Positions 46,201 to 53,800 of a DNA stretch of 64,000 nucleotides are shown one piece after another (position 1 is the stretch's first letter; every line of letters begins with the position of its first letter). The notes beneath the pieces were generated by a model. The model searched no databases. It was not told the origin of the DNA and was given only the letters and a program-made list of their open reading frames with translations. The stretch is from Agromyces atrinae. GTDB lineage: Bacteria > Actinomycetota > Actinomycetes > Actinomycetales > Microbacteriaceae. The position numbers and the translations under genes were made by a program. Where the stretch lies: the NCBI RefSeq assembly GCF_013407835.1, contig NZ_JACCBI010000001.1:1984001-2048000 (forward strand). The letters run 5' to 3'.

Positions 46201-46498
46201 CCGCGAGGCCGTACGCCTCGTCCCACGTGCGGTTGACCGCGACCTTGTAGTTGAACGAGCCCGCCGGGAGCGTGACGTCGGCCGAGTACACGCCGGCGAC
46301 GTCGGTCGGTGCGAGCTCAGACTCGAGGCACTCGGGTGCCCAGTCGGCTGCACAGCCGATCTCGGTCTGCAGATCGCCGACGAGGGTGAAGACCCGCTCG
46401 TCGGCTGCGGTCGCAGGTAGGGCGGAGAACGCGAGCCCGGACGCGAGCACGACGGCTCCCGTCCCGAATGCGATCAAGCGGCGGGGGATCCGCGTCAT
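40292..46498 (-). CDS. Secreted bifunctional amylopullulanase (GH13 alpha-amylase + GH13 pullulanase), wall-anchored
   Basis: 2068 aa. Order: a Sec signal (to about residue 31) and an X25-type pullulanase beta domain (about 36-120). The first GH13 domain (about 150-700) has Asp409 in GFRIDTVKH, Glu443 in MFGEVY and Asp513 in GNHD. A fibronectin/Ig-like part and two more X25-like modules follow (both with GCSADWKPSC/GCAADWLPAC-like motifs). The N2-like pullulanase domain precedes the second GH13, a type I pullulanase with YNWGYDP, Asp1502 in GFRFDLMGHH, Glu1539 in LYGEGWNF and Asp1673 in VDAHDNE. Near the end are nine EPG units, an IPT-like beta module, and a tail LGVTG (2031-2035), hydrophobic helix and RLRRRR, as in sortase substrates. 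It cuts alpha-1,4 and alpha-1,6 bonds of starch outside the cell. Divergent from the alpha-amylase gene with operators between. Confidence 0.93.
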   Translation of the reverse strand: MTRIPRRLIAFGTGAVVLASGLAFSALPATAADERVFTLVGDLQTEIGCAADWAPECLESELAPTDVAGVYSADVTLPAGSFNYKVAVNRTWDEAYGLAGENVPLTLAGESTVRVTFDDTTKRIGLQPLDLRGEYTAEDDALIEAPVRQAGADQNFYFVMTDRFDNGDPSNDEAGIEGGRLQSGYDPTDKGFYNGGDIAGLRNRLDYIQGLGTTAIWLTPSFKNRPVQGEGENASAGYHGYWVTDFTQIDPHLGTNEELSALIDEAHAKGIKVYFDIITNHTADVIANEQGQYSYIEKKDAPYKDADGNEFDPADYAGTDTFPALDPATSFPYTPKVQEADVDLKVPAWLNDTTLYHNRGDSIWSGESETYGDFSGLDDLMTEHPTVVDGFVDVFQDWVDFGIDGFRIDTVKHVNFEFWEKWTTEVLDYAHAQGKDDFFMFGEVYSADQKILSPYVRKTDMNSVLDFAFQDGAVGYATGNSARGLQSLFAGDDYFTTPESSSTALPTFLGNHDMGRVGYFANNTANPLERDELAHELLYLTRGQPVIYYGDEQGFAGVGDGKDKNSRQTLFGTQVTEYAEQKLVTGEVIGTEDRFDTDAPLYTHIAELAALRAAHPALAQGAQIQRYAEDGAGVYAFSRVDRDEKVEYLVALNNSTDEKTIDLTTLTADASYAPLYGSDTGISSDASAAASVTVPALGAVVYRADGTVTAPEAAAPITLTAPVAGAKLEDASPVSADIDENVWTETSFSYRVVGDDEWQPLGTAESGQPRVFHDAASLPKGALVEYRAVTTDAAGNHSAASTYGSVGFAVTTTEIEEPETEITMVSVPGNHNVAMGCAADWLPACEAAKLTKNEDGIYVGTFDIPAGSYEYKVAINGTWDLAYGANGDSTGGAKNITYTHTGGPITFYWDPVTKLAQNTAQAPIVTLAGSFQKQLGCSADWKPSCFGTSMHDTDGDGVYEFATEKLAAGNYEVKVTHGLSWDENYGQNGVRGGDNIAFSASEGKQVVFRYTLATHVLEIEVSDPPLAGTGTLQAQWIDESTLAWPTTLLGDAAATDASWQLFHSADAGLAVSDGAVTGGESIDLAYDAAGFTPEQLATFPALSTGYVVLRPTGLDREAVADLVTEQLHVAQTTGDALTAFTGVQLPGVLDSLYAGALADRTLGIDWASGSPSFTLWAPTAQTASLLTWPADGSGEPTRVDAEWDAAAGTWTASPDAIVENAQYLWEVDVYAHSTGKIETNAVTDPYSIALTTNSTRSIAVDLDSAAWAPELWENTVAPVVEKQVDRSIYELHVRDFSIGDETVPAEERGTYRAFTRDSAGTAQLRELAAAGINTVHLLPTFDLATIEEDRSAQKTPDCDLASFGPASEEQQACVAAVADEDGYNWGYDPYHFQTPEGSYAVDPEGGARVEEFREMVGALHATGLQVVLDQVYNHTTSSGQAETSVLDKVVPGYYQRLNAIGTVETSTCCQNVATEHKAAEKLMVDSVVLWAREYKVDGFRFDLMGHHSKANMLAVRAALDELTLEKDGVDGESIFLYGEGWNFGEVADGALFEQASQGNLGGTSIGTFSDRLRDAVHGGSPVAGETKFQQGFGTGLATDPNGAPINGTPEQALADLRHQTDLVKLGLAGNLAEYQLPTSDGAVTPGAEIDYRGAAAGYATHPDEIITYVDAHDNETLFDHGVLKLPADTTMADRVRMNTLSLATATLSQTPSFWHAGTELLRSKSLDRNSYNSGDWFNRIDWTGQESTFGSGLPPKADNGDHWAAMKPLLENAANKPQAADIAAAEAGALDLLRLRSSIDLLRLGSAELIEQKVSFPNSGPDATPGVIVMSIDDLVGDDVDPALDGALVVFNASTEETTQTVSALAGRDFALSDVQAKGADAVVKSSAWATETGAVTVPARTVAVFVETQTTEPGEPGEPGEPGEPGEPGEPGEPGEPGVGDARVTLSAGTVRPGDSLTVSGTGFGANELVQVWLESTPRLLVAQAADANGALTVTVTIPNDTASGDHHIRLTGLDSERSASAALVVLGPLGVTGVQLGLAIWLALALLGAGAVLAAPRLRRRRVMAE
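40683..40763 (-). repeat. Nine tandem 9-bp units encoding (EPG)9 linker
   Basis: Nine in-frame copies of GARCCYGGN encode a collagen-like Glu-Pro-Gly run that separates the pullulanase from the C-terminal wall-anchor module. Third-position variants differ among units, so the array is not brand new. The length keeps the frame. Confidence 0.92.
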
Positions 46499-46591
46499 GG
46501 GTGACTCCTCGTCGGCACGGCCGTGTGTCGGGGGTGATGCACGGCCGAGACGGGCCGAACTGAAGCACGGTATCAGCGACGACGGGATGCA

Positions 46592-46605
46592 TGCAAGCGT
46601 TTCCA
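46592..46605. promoter_or_regulatory. LacI/MalR-type operator, amylopullulanase side
   Basis: TGCAAGCGTTTCCA: half-sites TGCAAGC and TGGAAAC around CG. On the minus strand its end gives TTGCAT, a possible -35 for the amylopullulanase gene, with TACCGT 18 nt on as a poor -10. About 94 nt upstream of the GH13 start codon. Confidence 0.75.
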
Positions 46606-46658
46606 GTCAACCGTTACCTCTCCGTTGTCGACGCCGAATCCTAGACGCTCGTATATTC

Positions 46659-46672
46659 TGGAAGCGCTTGCA
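46659..46672. promoter_or_regulatory. LacI/MalR-type operator, alpha-amylase side
   Basis: TGGAAGCGCTTGCA: half-sites TGGAAGC and TGCAAGC around CG, with a perfect AAGCGCTT core. On the plus strand TTGCAA at its end is a possible -35 with TACGGT 18 nt later. It lies 115 nt before the alpha-amylase ATG, in the divergent region 46499-46787. Confidence 0.8.
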
Positions 46673-46763
46673 AGGTACGGGATGCATGCTTTACGGTCAG
46701 GGAAGCACGAGTCATTGCCGCCTCGCGTTTCTGTTCCGGCGGTTCGGGTCGTGCACAACAACC

Positions 46764-46806
46764 CTCGAATGCAAAGGAGCATGGGCGATGAGCTCTGCTG
46801 ATCCCG
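46764..46806 (+). repeat. 43-bp leader/start segment, copy 1 (shared by both alpha-amylase genes)
   Basis: Identical to 50787-50829. It contains the Shine-Dalgarno AAAGGAG, the true ATG and the first six codons. A short overlapping ORF (46769-46801, ten codons, MQRSMGDELC) ends across the main start in both copies. Confidence 0.93.
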
Positions 46807-49800
46807 CTTCGACGACCGACGACGTCGGCCGTTCGAAGCTCACCCGATTCTTGGCGGCGGTGGGCGCGGCCCTCCTCGTCTCGTCGCTCGCGGTCTTCAT
46901 CGCGCCGGCGCCCAAGGCCGAAGCGGCCGCGCCGGGCCCGAAGGACACGATCGCCGTGCTCTTCTCCTACACGTGGAACGCGATCGCCCGCGAGTGCACG
47001 AACACCCTCGGCCCGGCCGGCTACGGCTACGTGCAGACCTCGCCCCCGCAGGAGCACGTCCTCGGCCAGCAGTGGTGGACCTACTACCAGCCCGTCTCGT
47101 ACAAGCTCGAGTCGCGCATGGGCACCGAGGCCCAGTTCAAGCAGATGATCGACACCTGCAACGCCGCGGGCGTCAAGGTCATCGTCGACGCCGTCATCAA
47201 CCACATGTCGGGCAAGACCGACGGCGGCACCGGTTGGGCCGGCTCGTCCTTCCAGCACTACAACTACCCGGGCCTCTATTCGTCGAGCGACTTCCACTCG
47301 TGCCGCCGCGACATCGCGAGCTACCAGAACCGCCAGGAGGTGCAGGAGTGCAACCTCGTGAACCTCTCCGACCTCAACACGGGCTCCGCCTCGGTGCAGG
47401 AGAAGATCGCGGGCTACCTCAACAAGCTCGTCGACCTCGGCGCCGCCGGCTTCCGCTTCGACGCCGTCAAGCACATCTCCAAAGAGGACATGTGGGGCAT
47501 CTGGAACCGCGTCAAGAACAAGGAATCGCTCTACGTCGTGCAGGAGGTCATCCGCGCGAACGAGCCCATCCAGCCCGAGGAGTACATCGGCATCGGTGAC
47601 ATCCACGAGTTCGCCTACGCGCGGAAGCTCAAGGAGGCCTTCGGCGGTTCGAGCATCAACTGGCTGATCGCCGGCCCCGGCATCGGCTCGACCTGGCAGG
47701 GCTTCCTCCAGAACAAGGATGCCGCCGTCTTCGTCGACAACCACGACACCGAGCGCAACCTCGAGACCCTGTCGTACCGCGACGGCGCCTCGTACGACCT
47801 CGCCCAGATCTTCACGCTGGCCTGGAACTACGGCTCGCCCTCGATCCACTCGGGCTACACCTTCGGGCACCCGTCGAATGAGACCGAGAAGGACAAGGGA
47901 CCGATCACCGACGGCTCCGGCAAGGTCATCGACCCCGTGCAGGGCCAGGGCAACTGGACCTTCAAGCACGCTCAGAACAACATCAAGAACATGGTCGGCT
48001 TCCGCAACACGACCTACGGCACCGAGATCACCAACAAGTGGGACAACGGCGGCAACGCGATCGCGTTCGGCCGCGGCGCCAAGGGATACGTCGTCATCAA
48101 CAACGGCAGCGGAGAAGTGAACCGCACGTTCACGACGAGCCTGCCCGACGGCGAGTACTACAACGTGTCCGAGGCCACGAAGAGCGGTTCGACCTGGAGC
48201 GGCGCCACCGTCGTCGTCTCCGGCGGCAAGTTCACGGCGACCGTGGGCGGCAAGAAGTCGCTCGCGATCCACGTCGACGCCAAGAAGGGCGGCGTCATCG
48301 TCGACCCCGACCCCGTCGACACGCAGGCACCCACCGTGCCGACGAACGTGAAGGCCACGGCCAACGGAACGTCGATCACGGTCTCGTGGACCGCATCGAC
48401 CGACGACAAGAAGATCGCCGGCTACACGATCGAGCGCACCAACGGCACGACCGTGAAGCAGTTCGAGTCCACCGGAACGGGCACGTCGTTCACCGACACC
48501 GGCCTCGCCGCCAACACCGAGTACTCGTACACGGTCAAGGCGTTCGACGGCACGAACCGGTCGGGGGCGTCGAGCAAGGCGACGGCGAAGACGGGAGCCG
48601 CTCCCGTGGGCGGCTCGTCGACGATCTACTACTCGACCGAGAAGAACTGGACGAAGTACTACGCCCACTACCAGGTCGGTTCGGGCGCCTGGACGACCGT
48701 CCCCGGTAAGGAACTCACCGCAGCCTGCACCGGCTGGGTCAAGGGAGAGATCGATCTCGGCACCGCCACCACGTGGAAGGCAGCCTTCAACAACGGCTCC
48801 GGCACGTGGGACAACAACGGCAGCCGCGACTACTCGCTCGCCGCCGGCGTCCAGGCCGTCAAGGGCGGACAGATCAGCACCGTTGACCCCTGCCCCGCTC
48901 CCGAGCCCGTCACGCCCAGTGTTCCGACCGGACTCAAGGCGACCGTGACCGACACCACGATCACGGCCAGCTGGACCGCCTCGACCGGCGCGACGAAGTA
49001 CACGCTCGTCTACGCCGGCCCCACCGGAACCAAGACCGTCACGACGTCCTCGACGAGTGCGACGATCACCGGCCTGACCGCCAAGACCCTGTACGGCCTC
49101 AAGGTGCGCGCCGCGAACGACGCCGGAAAGTCCTCGGACTACTCGGCCCGTGTCAACGCGACCACCACGGCATCCGCCACCCTCGAAGCACCCACAGGCC
49201 TGAAGGCCACCGTCACCGGCACCTCCATCGCCGTGACATGGAACAAGACCACCGGCGCCTCGAAGTACGTCCTCGTCTACGCTGCCCCCACCGGCACCAA
49301 GACGCTCGACGTCACCACGAACAGCGCGAACCTCACGGGGCTTGCGCCGAGCACCCTCTACGGTCTCAAGGTCCGCGCTGCGAACGCCCAGGGTGCATCT
49401 TCGCCCTACTCGGTTCGCGTCAACGCGACGACGGGCACCAACGGTGGCACCACCACCACGCCCGCCGTCCCGACCGGACTGAAGGCCACCGTCACCGGCA
49501 CCACCATCGCCGCGACGTGGAACGCGTCACCCGGAGCCACGAAGTACACGCTCACCTACGCAGCCCCCAACGGCACGAAGACCGTCGATGTGACCACCAC
49601 GAGTGCGAACCTCACCGGCCTGACCGCCAACACGCTCTACGGTCTCAAGGTCCGCGCCACCAACAGCGCCGGCTCCTCGGCCGACAGCGCACGTGTGAAC
49701 GCCACCACGGCGGGCACCACGCCGCAGCCGACGACCACGCCGACCCCGACCCCGCAGCCGACCACCCCTCCCGGGCCCGGCACCGCGGTCGGAACCGACC

Positions 49801-50720
49801 ACTCGGTGGCTCTGTACAAGACCAACCCCAACGGTCAGGTCGGCAAGTCGAAGACGATCACCGTCGACGGCAACCCGTCGGACTGGACGGCCGACATGCT
49901 GATCGCTCAGGGCGTCGCCAACGACGACCCGCGCATCTTCCGCGGCAGCCACGAAGGACCGGTCTACGACCCCTACTCGCTGTACGGCGCGTGGGACGCG
50001 GAGAACCTCTACCTCATGTGGCAGTTCACCAACGTCACCGATGTGGTCGACCCCGCACAGGGCTACCCGATCAGCGACAACGGAAAGCCGGCCAACGGCG
50101 ACATCCCCCAGGCTCTCGCCTTCGACGTCAACAGCCGCGGTGGCGACGGACTCGAAGACGGAGAGGAGAAGGGCATCTGGGGCATGCGCTACAAGTTCGA
50201 CAACAAGGAGGTCGATCACCTCGCCCTCTTCTCGAGCAAGCCCGGCGTGGGCCAGCCCGCGCTGTTCTCGCTCAACGCCAACGATGCCTTCGACTACGAG
50301 CCGGCGAACGTCGCCGCGTTCAAGGCCTCGGGAATCAGCTTCGCCTACGGCGACGGCTTCTTCCCGACCACCCTCATGGGCATCAAGAAGAACGGCTACG
50401 AGGGCTACACGCCCGCCGACCTCACGGACGCGAGCAAGTTCACCGACCTCCTGAAGGCCGGGCACTCGACGAAGCAGGACACGATCTACGAGATCAAGAT
50501 CCCGCTCGCGAAGCTCGGAACGACGAAGGCGCAGCTCGAGGCCAACGGTCTCGGCGTCATGCTCATCACGACGTTCGGACAGTCGGCCATCGGTTCGCTC
50601 CCGTACGACCCGGCGACGCTCGACAACGCGACGAAGCCGTACTCGGCTGACGAGTCGACGTCGGCCGAGAAGGAGGACTGGGACGGCTTCACGGCGAAGT
50701 TCGCACGCGTCGGCAAGTAA
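46788..50720 (+). CDS. Secreted modular alpha-amylase (GH13 + FN3 + CBM + C-terminal beta module)
   Basis: 1310 aa from the ATG at 46788 (SD AAAGGAG, 8 nt). The signal peptide ends near KAEA-AAP (about residue 45). The GH13 domain follows directly (about 46-400, plus beta domain C to about 500), of the Streptomyces/animal alpha-amylase type with the chloride-type region. VIVDAVINHMSG is region I, GFRFDAVKHIS has Asp225, VVQEV has Glu253 and VDNHD has Asp320. Then one FN3, a CBM25/26-type starch-binding module (STIYYSTEKNWTKYYAHY...), and three FN3 repeats (TKYTLVYAxPTGTKT). A Thr/Pro linker precedes a C-terminal module of about 310 residues resembling a DOMON/CBM9-type beta sandwich. It hydrolyses starch outside the cell. 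Confidence 0.92.
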   Translation: MSSADPASTTDDVGRSKLTRFLAAVGAALLVSSLAVFIAPAPKAEAAAPGPKDTIAVLFSYTWNAIARECTNTLGPAGYGYVQTSPPQEHVLGQQWWTYYQPVSYKLESRMGTEAQFKQMIDTCNAAGVKVIVDAVINHMSGKTDGGTGWAGSSFQHYNYPGLYSSSDFHSCRRDIASYQNRQEVQECNLVNLSDLNTGSASVQEKIAGYLNKLVDLGAAGFRFDAVKHISKEDMWGIWNRVKNKESLYVVQEVIRANEPIQPEEYIGIGDIHEFAYARKLKEAFGGSSINWLIAGPGIGSTWQGFLQNKDAAVFVDNHDTERNLETLSYRDGASYDLAQIFTLAWNYGSPSIHSGYTFGHPSNETEKDKGPITDGSGKVIDPVQGQGNWTFKHAQNNIKNMVGFRNTTYGTEITNKWDNGGNAIAFGRGAKGYVVINNGSGEVNRTFTTSLPDGEYYNVSEATKSGSTWSGATVVVSGGKFTATVGGKKSLAIHVDAKKGGVIVDPDPVDTQAPTVPTNVKATANGTSITVSWTASTDDKKIAGYTIERTNGTTVKQFESTGTGTSFTDTGLAANTEYSYTVKAFDGTNRSGASSKATAKTGAAPVGGSSTIYYSTEKNWTKYYAHYQVGSGAWTTVPGKELTAACTGWVKGEIDLGTATTWKAAFNNGSGTWDNNGSRDYSLAAGVQAVKGGQISTVDPCPAPEPVTPSVPTGLKATVTDTTITASWTASTGATKYTLVYAGPTGTKTVTTSSTSATITGLTAKTLYGLKVRAANDAGKSSDYSARVNATTTASATLEAPTGLKATVTGTSIAVTWNKTTGASKYVLVYAAPTGTKTLDVTTNSANLTGLAPSTLYGLKVRAANAQGASSPYSVRVNATTGTNGGTTTTPAVPTGLKATVTGTTIAATWNASPGATKYTLTYAAPNGTKTVDVTTTSANLTGLTANTLYGLKVRATNSAGSSADSARVNATTAGTTPQPTTTPTPTPQPTTPPGPGTAVGTDHSVALYKTNPNGQVGKSKTITVDGNPSDWTADMLIAQGVANDDPRIFRGSHEGPVYDPYSLYGAWDAENLYLMWQFTNVTDVVDPAQGYPISDNGKPANGDIPQALAFDVNSRGGDGLEDGEEKGIWGMRYKFDNKEVDHLALFSSKPGVGQPALFSLNANDAFDYEPANVAAFKASGISFAYGDGFFPTTLMGIKKNGYEGYTPADLTDASKFTDLLKAGHSTKQDTIYEIKIPLAKLGTTKAQLEANGLGVMLITTFGQSAIGSLPYDPATLDNATKPYSADESTSAEKEDWDGFTAKFARVGK
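48675..48896 (+). repeat. 222-bp starch-binding-module repeat, copy 1
   Basis: Encodes most of the CBM25/26-type module. Aligned with 51021-51242 in the next gene it differs at 4 of 222 positions (98 percent identity), far more alike than the flanking FN3 DNA. Recent duplication or gene conversion is implied. Confidence 0.92.
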
Positions 50721-50786
50721 CACATCCACCGCATGATCCGAGGGGTGGTGGGCTTCTGCCCACCACCCCTCACCCACCACCACTCA

Positions 50787-50829
50787 CTCGAATGCAAAGG
50801 AGCATGGGCGATGAGCTCTGCTGATCCCG
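50787..50829 (+). repeat. 43-bp leader/start segment, copy 2
   Basis: Identical to 46764-46806. Placed immediately before and across the start of the second alpha-amylase gene. There is no operator copy here, so it spans only the ribosome-binding site and start region. Confidence 0.93.
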
Positions 50830-53800
50830 ATCCGACGACCGGCACCGCCGGCCGGTCGAGATTCACCCGATTCGTGGCGGGACTGGGCGCCGCCCTTCTC
50901 GTCTCGTCACTCGCCGTCGCACTGTCGCCCGCTGTCGAAGCCGAGGCCGCTACGTCGAACACCTCCACGATCTTCTACTCGACCGAGAAGAACTGGTCGA
51001 AGTACAACGTGCACTATCAAGTCGGTTCGGGCGCCTGGACGACCGTGCCCGGTAAGGAACTCACCGCAGCCTGCACCGGCTGGGTCAAGGGAGAGATCGA
51101 TCTCGGCACCGCCACCACGTGGAAGGCAGCTTTCAACAACGGCTCCGGCACGTGGGACAACAACGGCAGCCGCGACTACTCGCTCGCCGCCGGCATCCAG
51201 GCCGTCAAGGGCGGACAGATCAGCACCGTCGACCCCTGCCCCACCCCCGCTCCTGCGGTGCCGACAGGCCTGAAAGCCACCGTTACGAGCTCGTCGATCA
51301 CCGCGACGTGGTCGAAGGCCGAAGGCGCGACGAAGTACACGCTCGTCTACGCCGGCCCCACCGGAACCAAGACCGTCACGACGTCCTCGACCAGTGCCAC
51401 GATCTCGGGCCTCACCGCGAGCACCCTCTATGGCCTCAAGGTGCGCGCTTCGAACGACGCGGGCAAGTCGTCCGGCTACTCCCCGCGTATCAACGCCACG
51501 ACATCATCGACCGGCAGTACGACGGCTCCGCCCGTGCCGACGGGCCTGAAGGCGACCGTCACCGGAACGACGATCGCCGCGAGCTGGAACGCCTCGGCCG
51601 GTGCGACGAAGTACACGTTGACCTACGCCGCACCCACGGGCACGAAGACCATCAGTTCCACGAAGACGTCAGTGACCCTGACCGGGTTGGCAGCGAACAC
51701 TCTCTATGGCCTCAAGGTGCGCGCCGAGACAGCATCCGCTCAGTCCGCATACGGTCCTCGCGTGAACGCCACGACCGGCGGCGGCACGACGACCCCGACC
51801 GCTCCGGCCGTTCCGACCGAGCTGAAGGCCGTGCCCGACATCACGAGCATCGCCGTGACGTGGAAGGCCAGCGCGAACGCGACGAAGTACACCGTCTCGT
51901 ACACGACCGGCAGCACGACCAAGACGCTCGAGTCGACCACCGCCTCGGCGACGATCTCGGGCCTCACGGCGAGCACCGCCTACGCGATCAAGGTCTCGGC
52001 GACGGGCACCGGCGGAACTTCCGCCTACACGAGCCCCGTGTCGACGACGACGCTCCCGAAGGAAGAAGAACCGGTCACGACGACGGGCTCACCGCTCGGC
52101 GGCGACCCGCGTGAAGACTCGATCTACTTCATCATGACGGCGCGCTGGAACGACGGCGACTCCTCCAACAACCGGGGCGGCAGCCAGCACATCACGTCGG
52201 GCAACGCCGCGAACAACGACCCCGCTTTCCGAGGCGACTTCAAGGGAGTCATCGACAAGCTTGACTACATCAAGGGCCTCGGGTTCTCGGCGGTCTGGAT
52301 CACTCCGGTCGTGCTCAACCGCAGCGACTACGACTTCCACGGCTACCACGGCTGGGACTTCTTCCGGGTCGACCCCCGCCTCGAGTCGCAGGGAGCGACG
52401 TACCAGGAGCTCATCGATGCCGCCCACTCCAAGGGCATCAAGATCTACCAGGATGTCGTCTACAACCACTCGTCGCGCTGGGGCGCGAAGGGCCTGTTCA
52501 CTCCGACGGTCTACGGCACGCGCGACGCGCAGTGGGACTGGATGTACTCGGAGAAGGTCGCCGGCAAGCAGTACAACCCGCTCGAAGAGAACGAGCTCGG
52601 CCGCGCCTACAACGGCGACGTCTGGTCGAGCACGCAGCCGGCAGGCCAGGACTGCAAGAACTTCGGAACCCCGACGGGCGGATTCTCGCCCGAGGGCTAC
52701 AAGCTCTACAACTGCCAGTGGCCGAACGGCAAGCGCGAGGTCGAAGAGCTCGGCCTGTGGCCCGCGAAGTACTACCACCAGTGCTACAACAAGGGCTGGG
52801 AGGACATCACCGCCATCAACTGCTGGATCCACGACGACCTCGCGGACTTCAACACCGAGAGCAAGGATGTCCAGAAGTACCTCATCGACGCCTACAACCG
52901 TTACATCGACATGGGCGTCGACGGCTTCCGCATCGACACGGCCGTGCACATCCCCCGCGTGACCTGGAACCGTGTGTTCCTTCCCGCGATCCAGGAGCAC
53001 GCTGTCGCCACCCACGGCGAGAAGGGCAAGGACTTCTACGTCTTCGGCGAGGTCGCCCAGTTCGTGCACGACAAGTGGAACCGCGGTTCGGTCGCCCACT
53101 CGGCACCGTTCTACACGTGGAAGGAACGCAAGGAGTACAGCCTCGACGACGTCGTCGCCGCGGCCGAGGCCTACACGTACGAGAACAACACGATGGGTAC
53201 CGCCAACCAGCCGACGAGCGACAATGCCCGCCTGCGCGGCAACACCTATCACGCACCCGACCACTCGAAGTTCTCGGGCATGAACATCATCGACATGCGC
53301 ATGCACATGAACTTCTCCGAGGCGGGCAACGCCTTCGGAGCGGGTATGGACTCGGACGACATCACGAACGATGCGACGTTCAACACCGTCTACGTCGACA
53401 GCCACGACTACGGCCCCAACAAGTCGTCGGAGCGGTTCGCCGGCGGCACGGACGCGTGGGCGGAGAACATGAGCCTCATGTGGACCTTCCGCGGCATCCC
53501 GACGCTCTTCTACGGCTCGGAGATCGAGTTCCAGAAGGGCGTGAAGATCGACTGCGGCGCCTCGTGCCCGCTGGCGACGACCGGTCGTGCGTACTTCGGC
53601 GACCAGATCCAGGGCACCGTCGTCGCGAGCGACTTCGGCAAGGTCCAGTCGGCGACGGGTGCCGTCGCGGCGACCTTCGAGAAGCCTCTCGTCAAGCACC
53701 TCCAGACGCTCAACCAGATCCGTCGCGCGGTACCGGCCCTCCAGAAGGGTCAGTACTCGACGGAGGGCGTCTCGGGCGGTATGGCGTTCAAGAAGCGCTT

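Noticed and set aside
40472..46420. A 1982-codon open frame on the plus strand opposite the amylopullulanase gene
   Set aside because: It mirrors a high-GC gene read in the antisense frame. Its Val/Arg/Asp/Gly-rich sequence has no domain, while the minus strand encodes complete GH13 domains.
46641..48668. 675-codon minus-strand frame opposite the first alpha-amylase
   Set aside because: Antisense shadow of a GH13 gene with typical antisense composition and no motifs.
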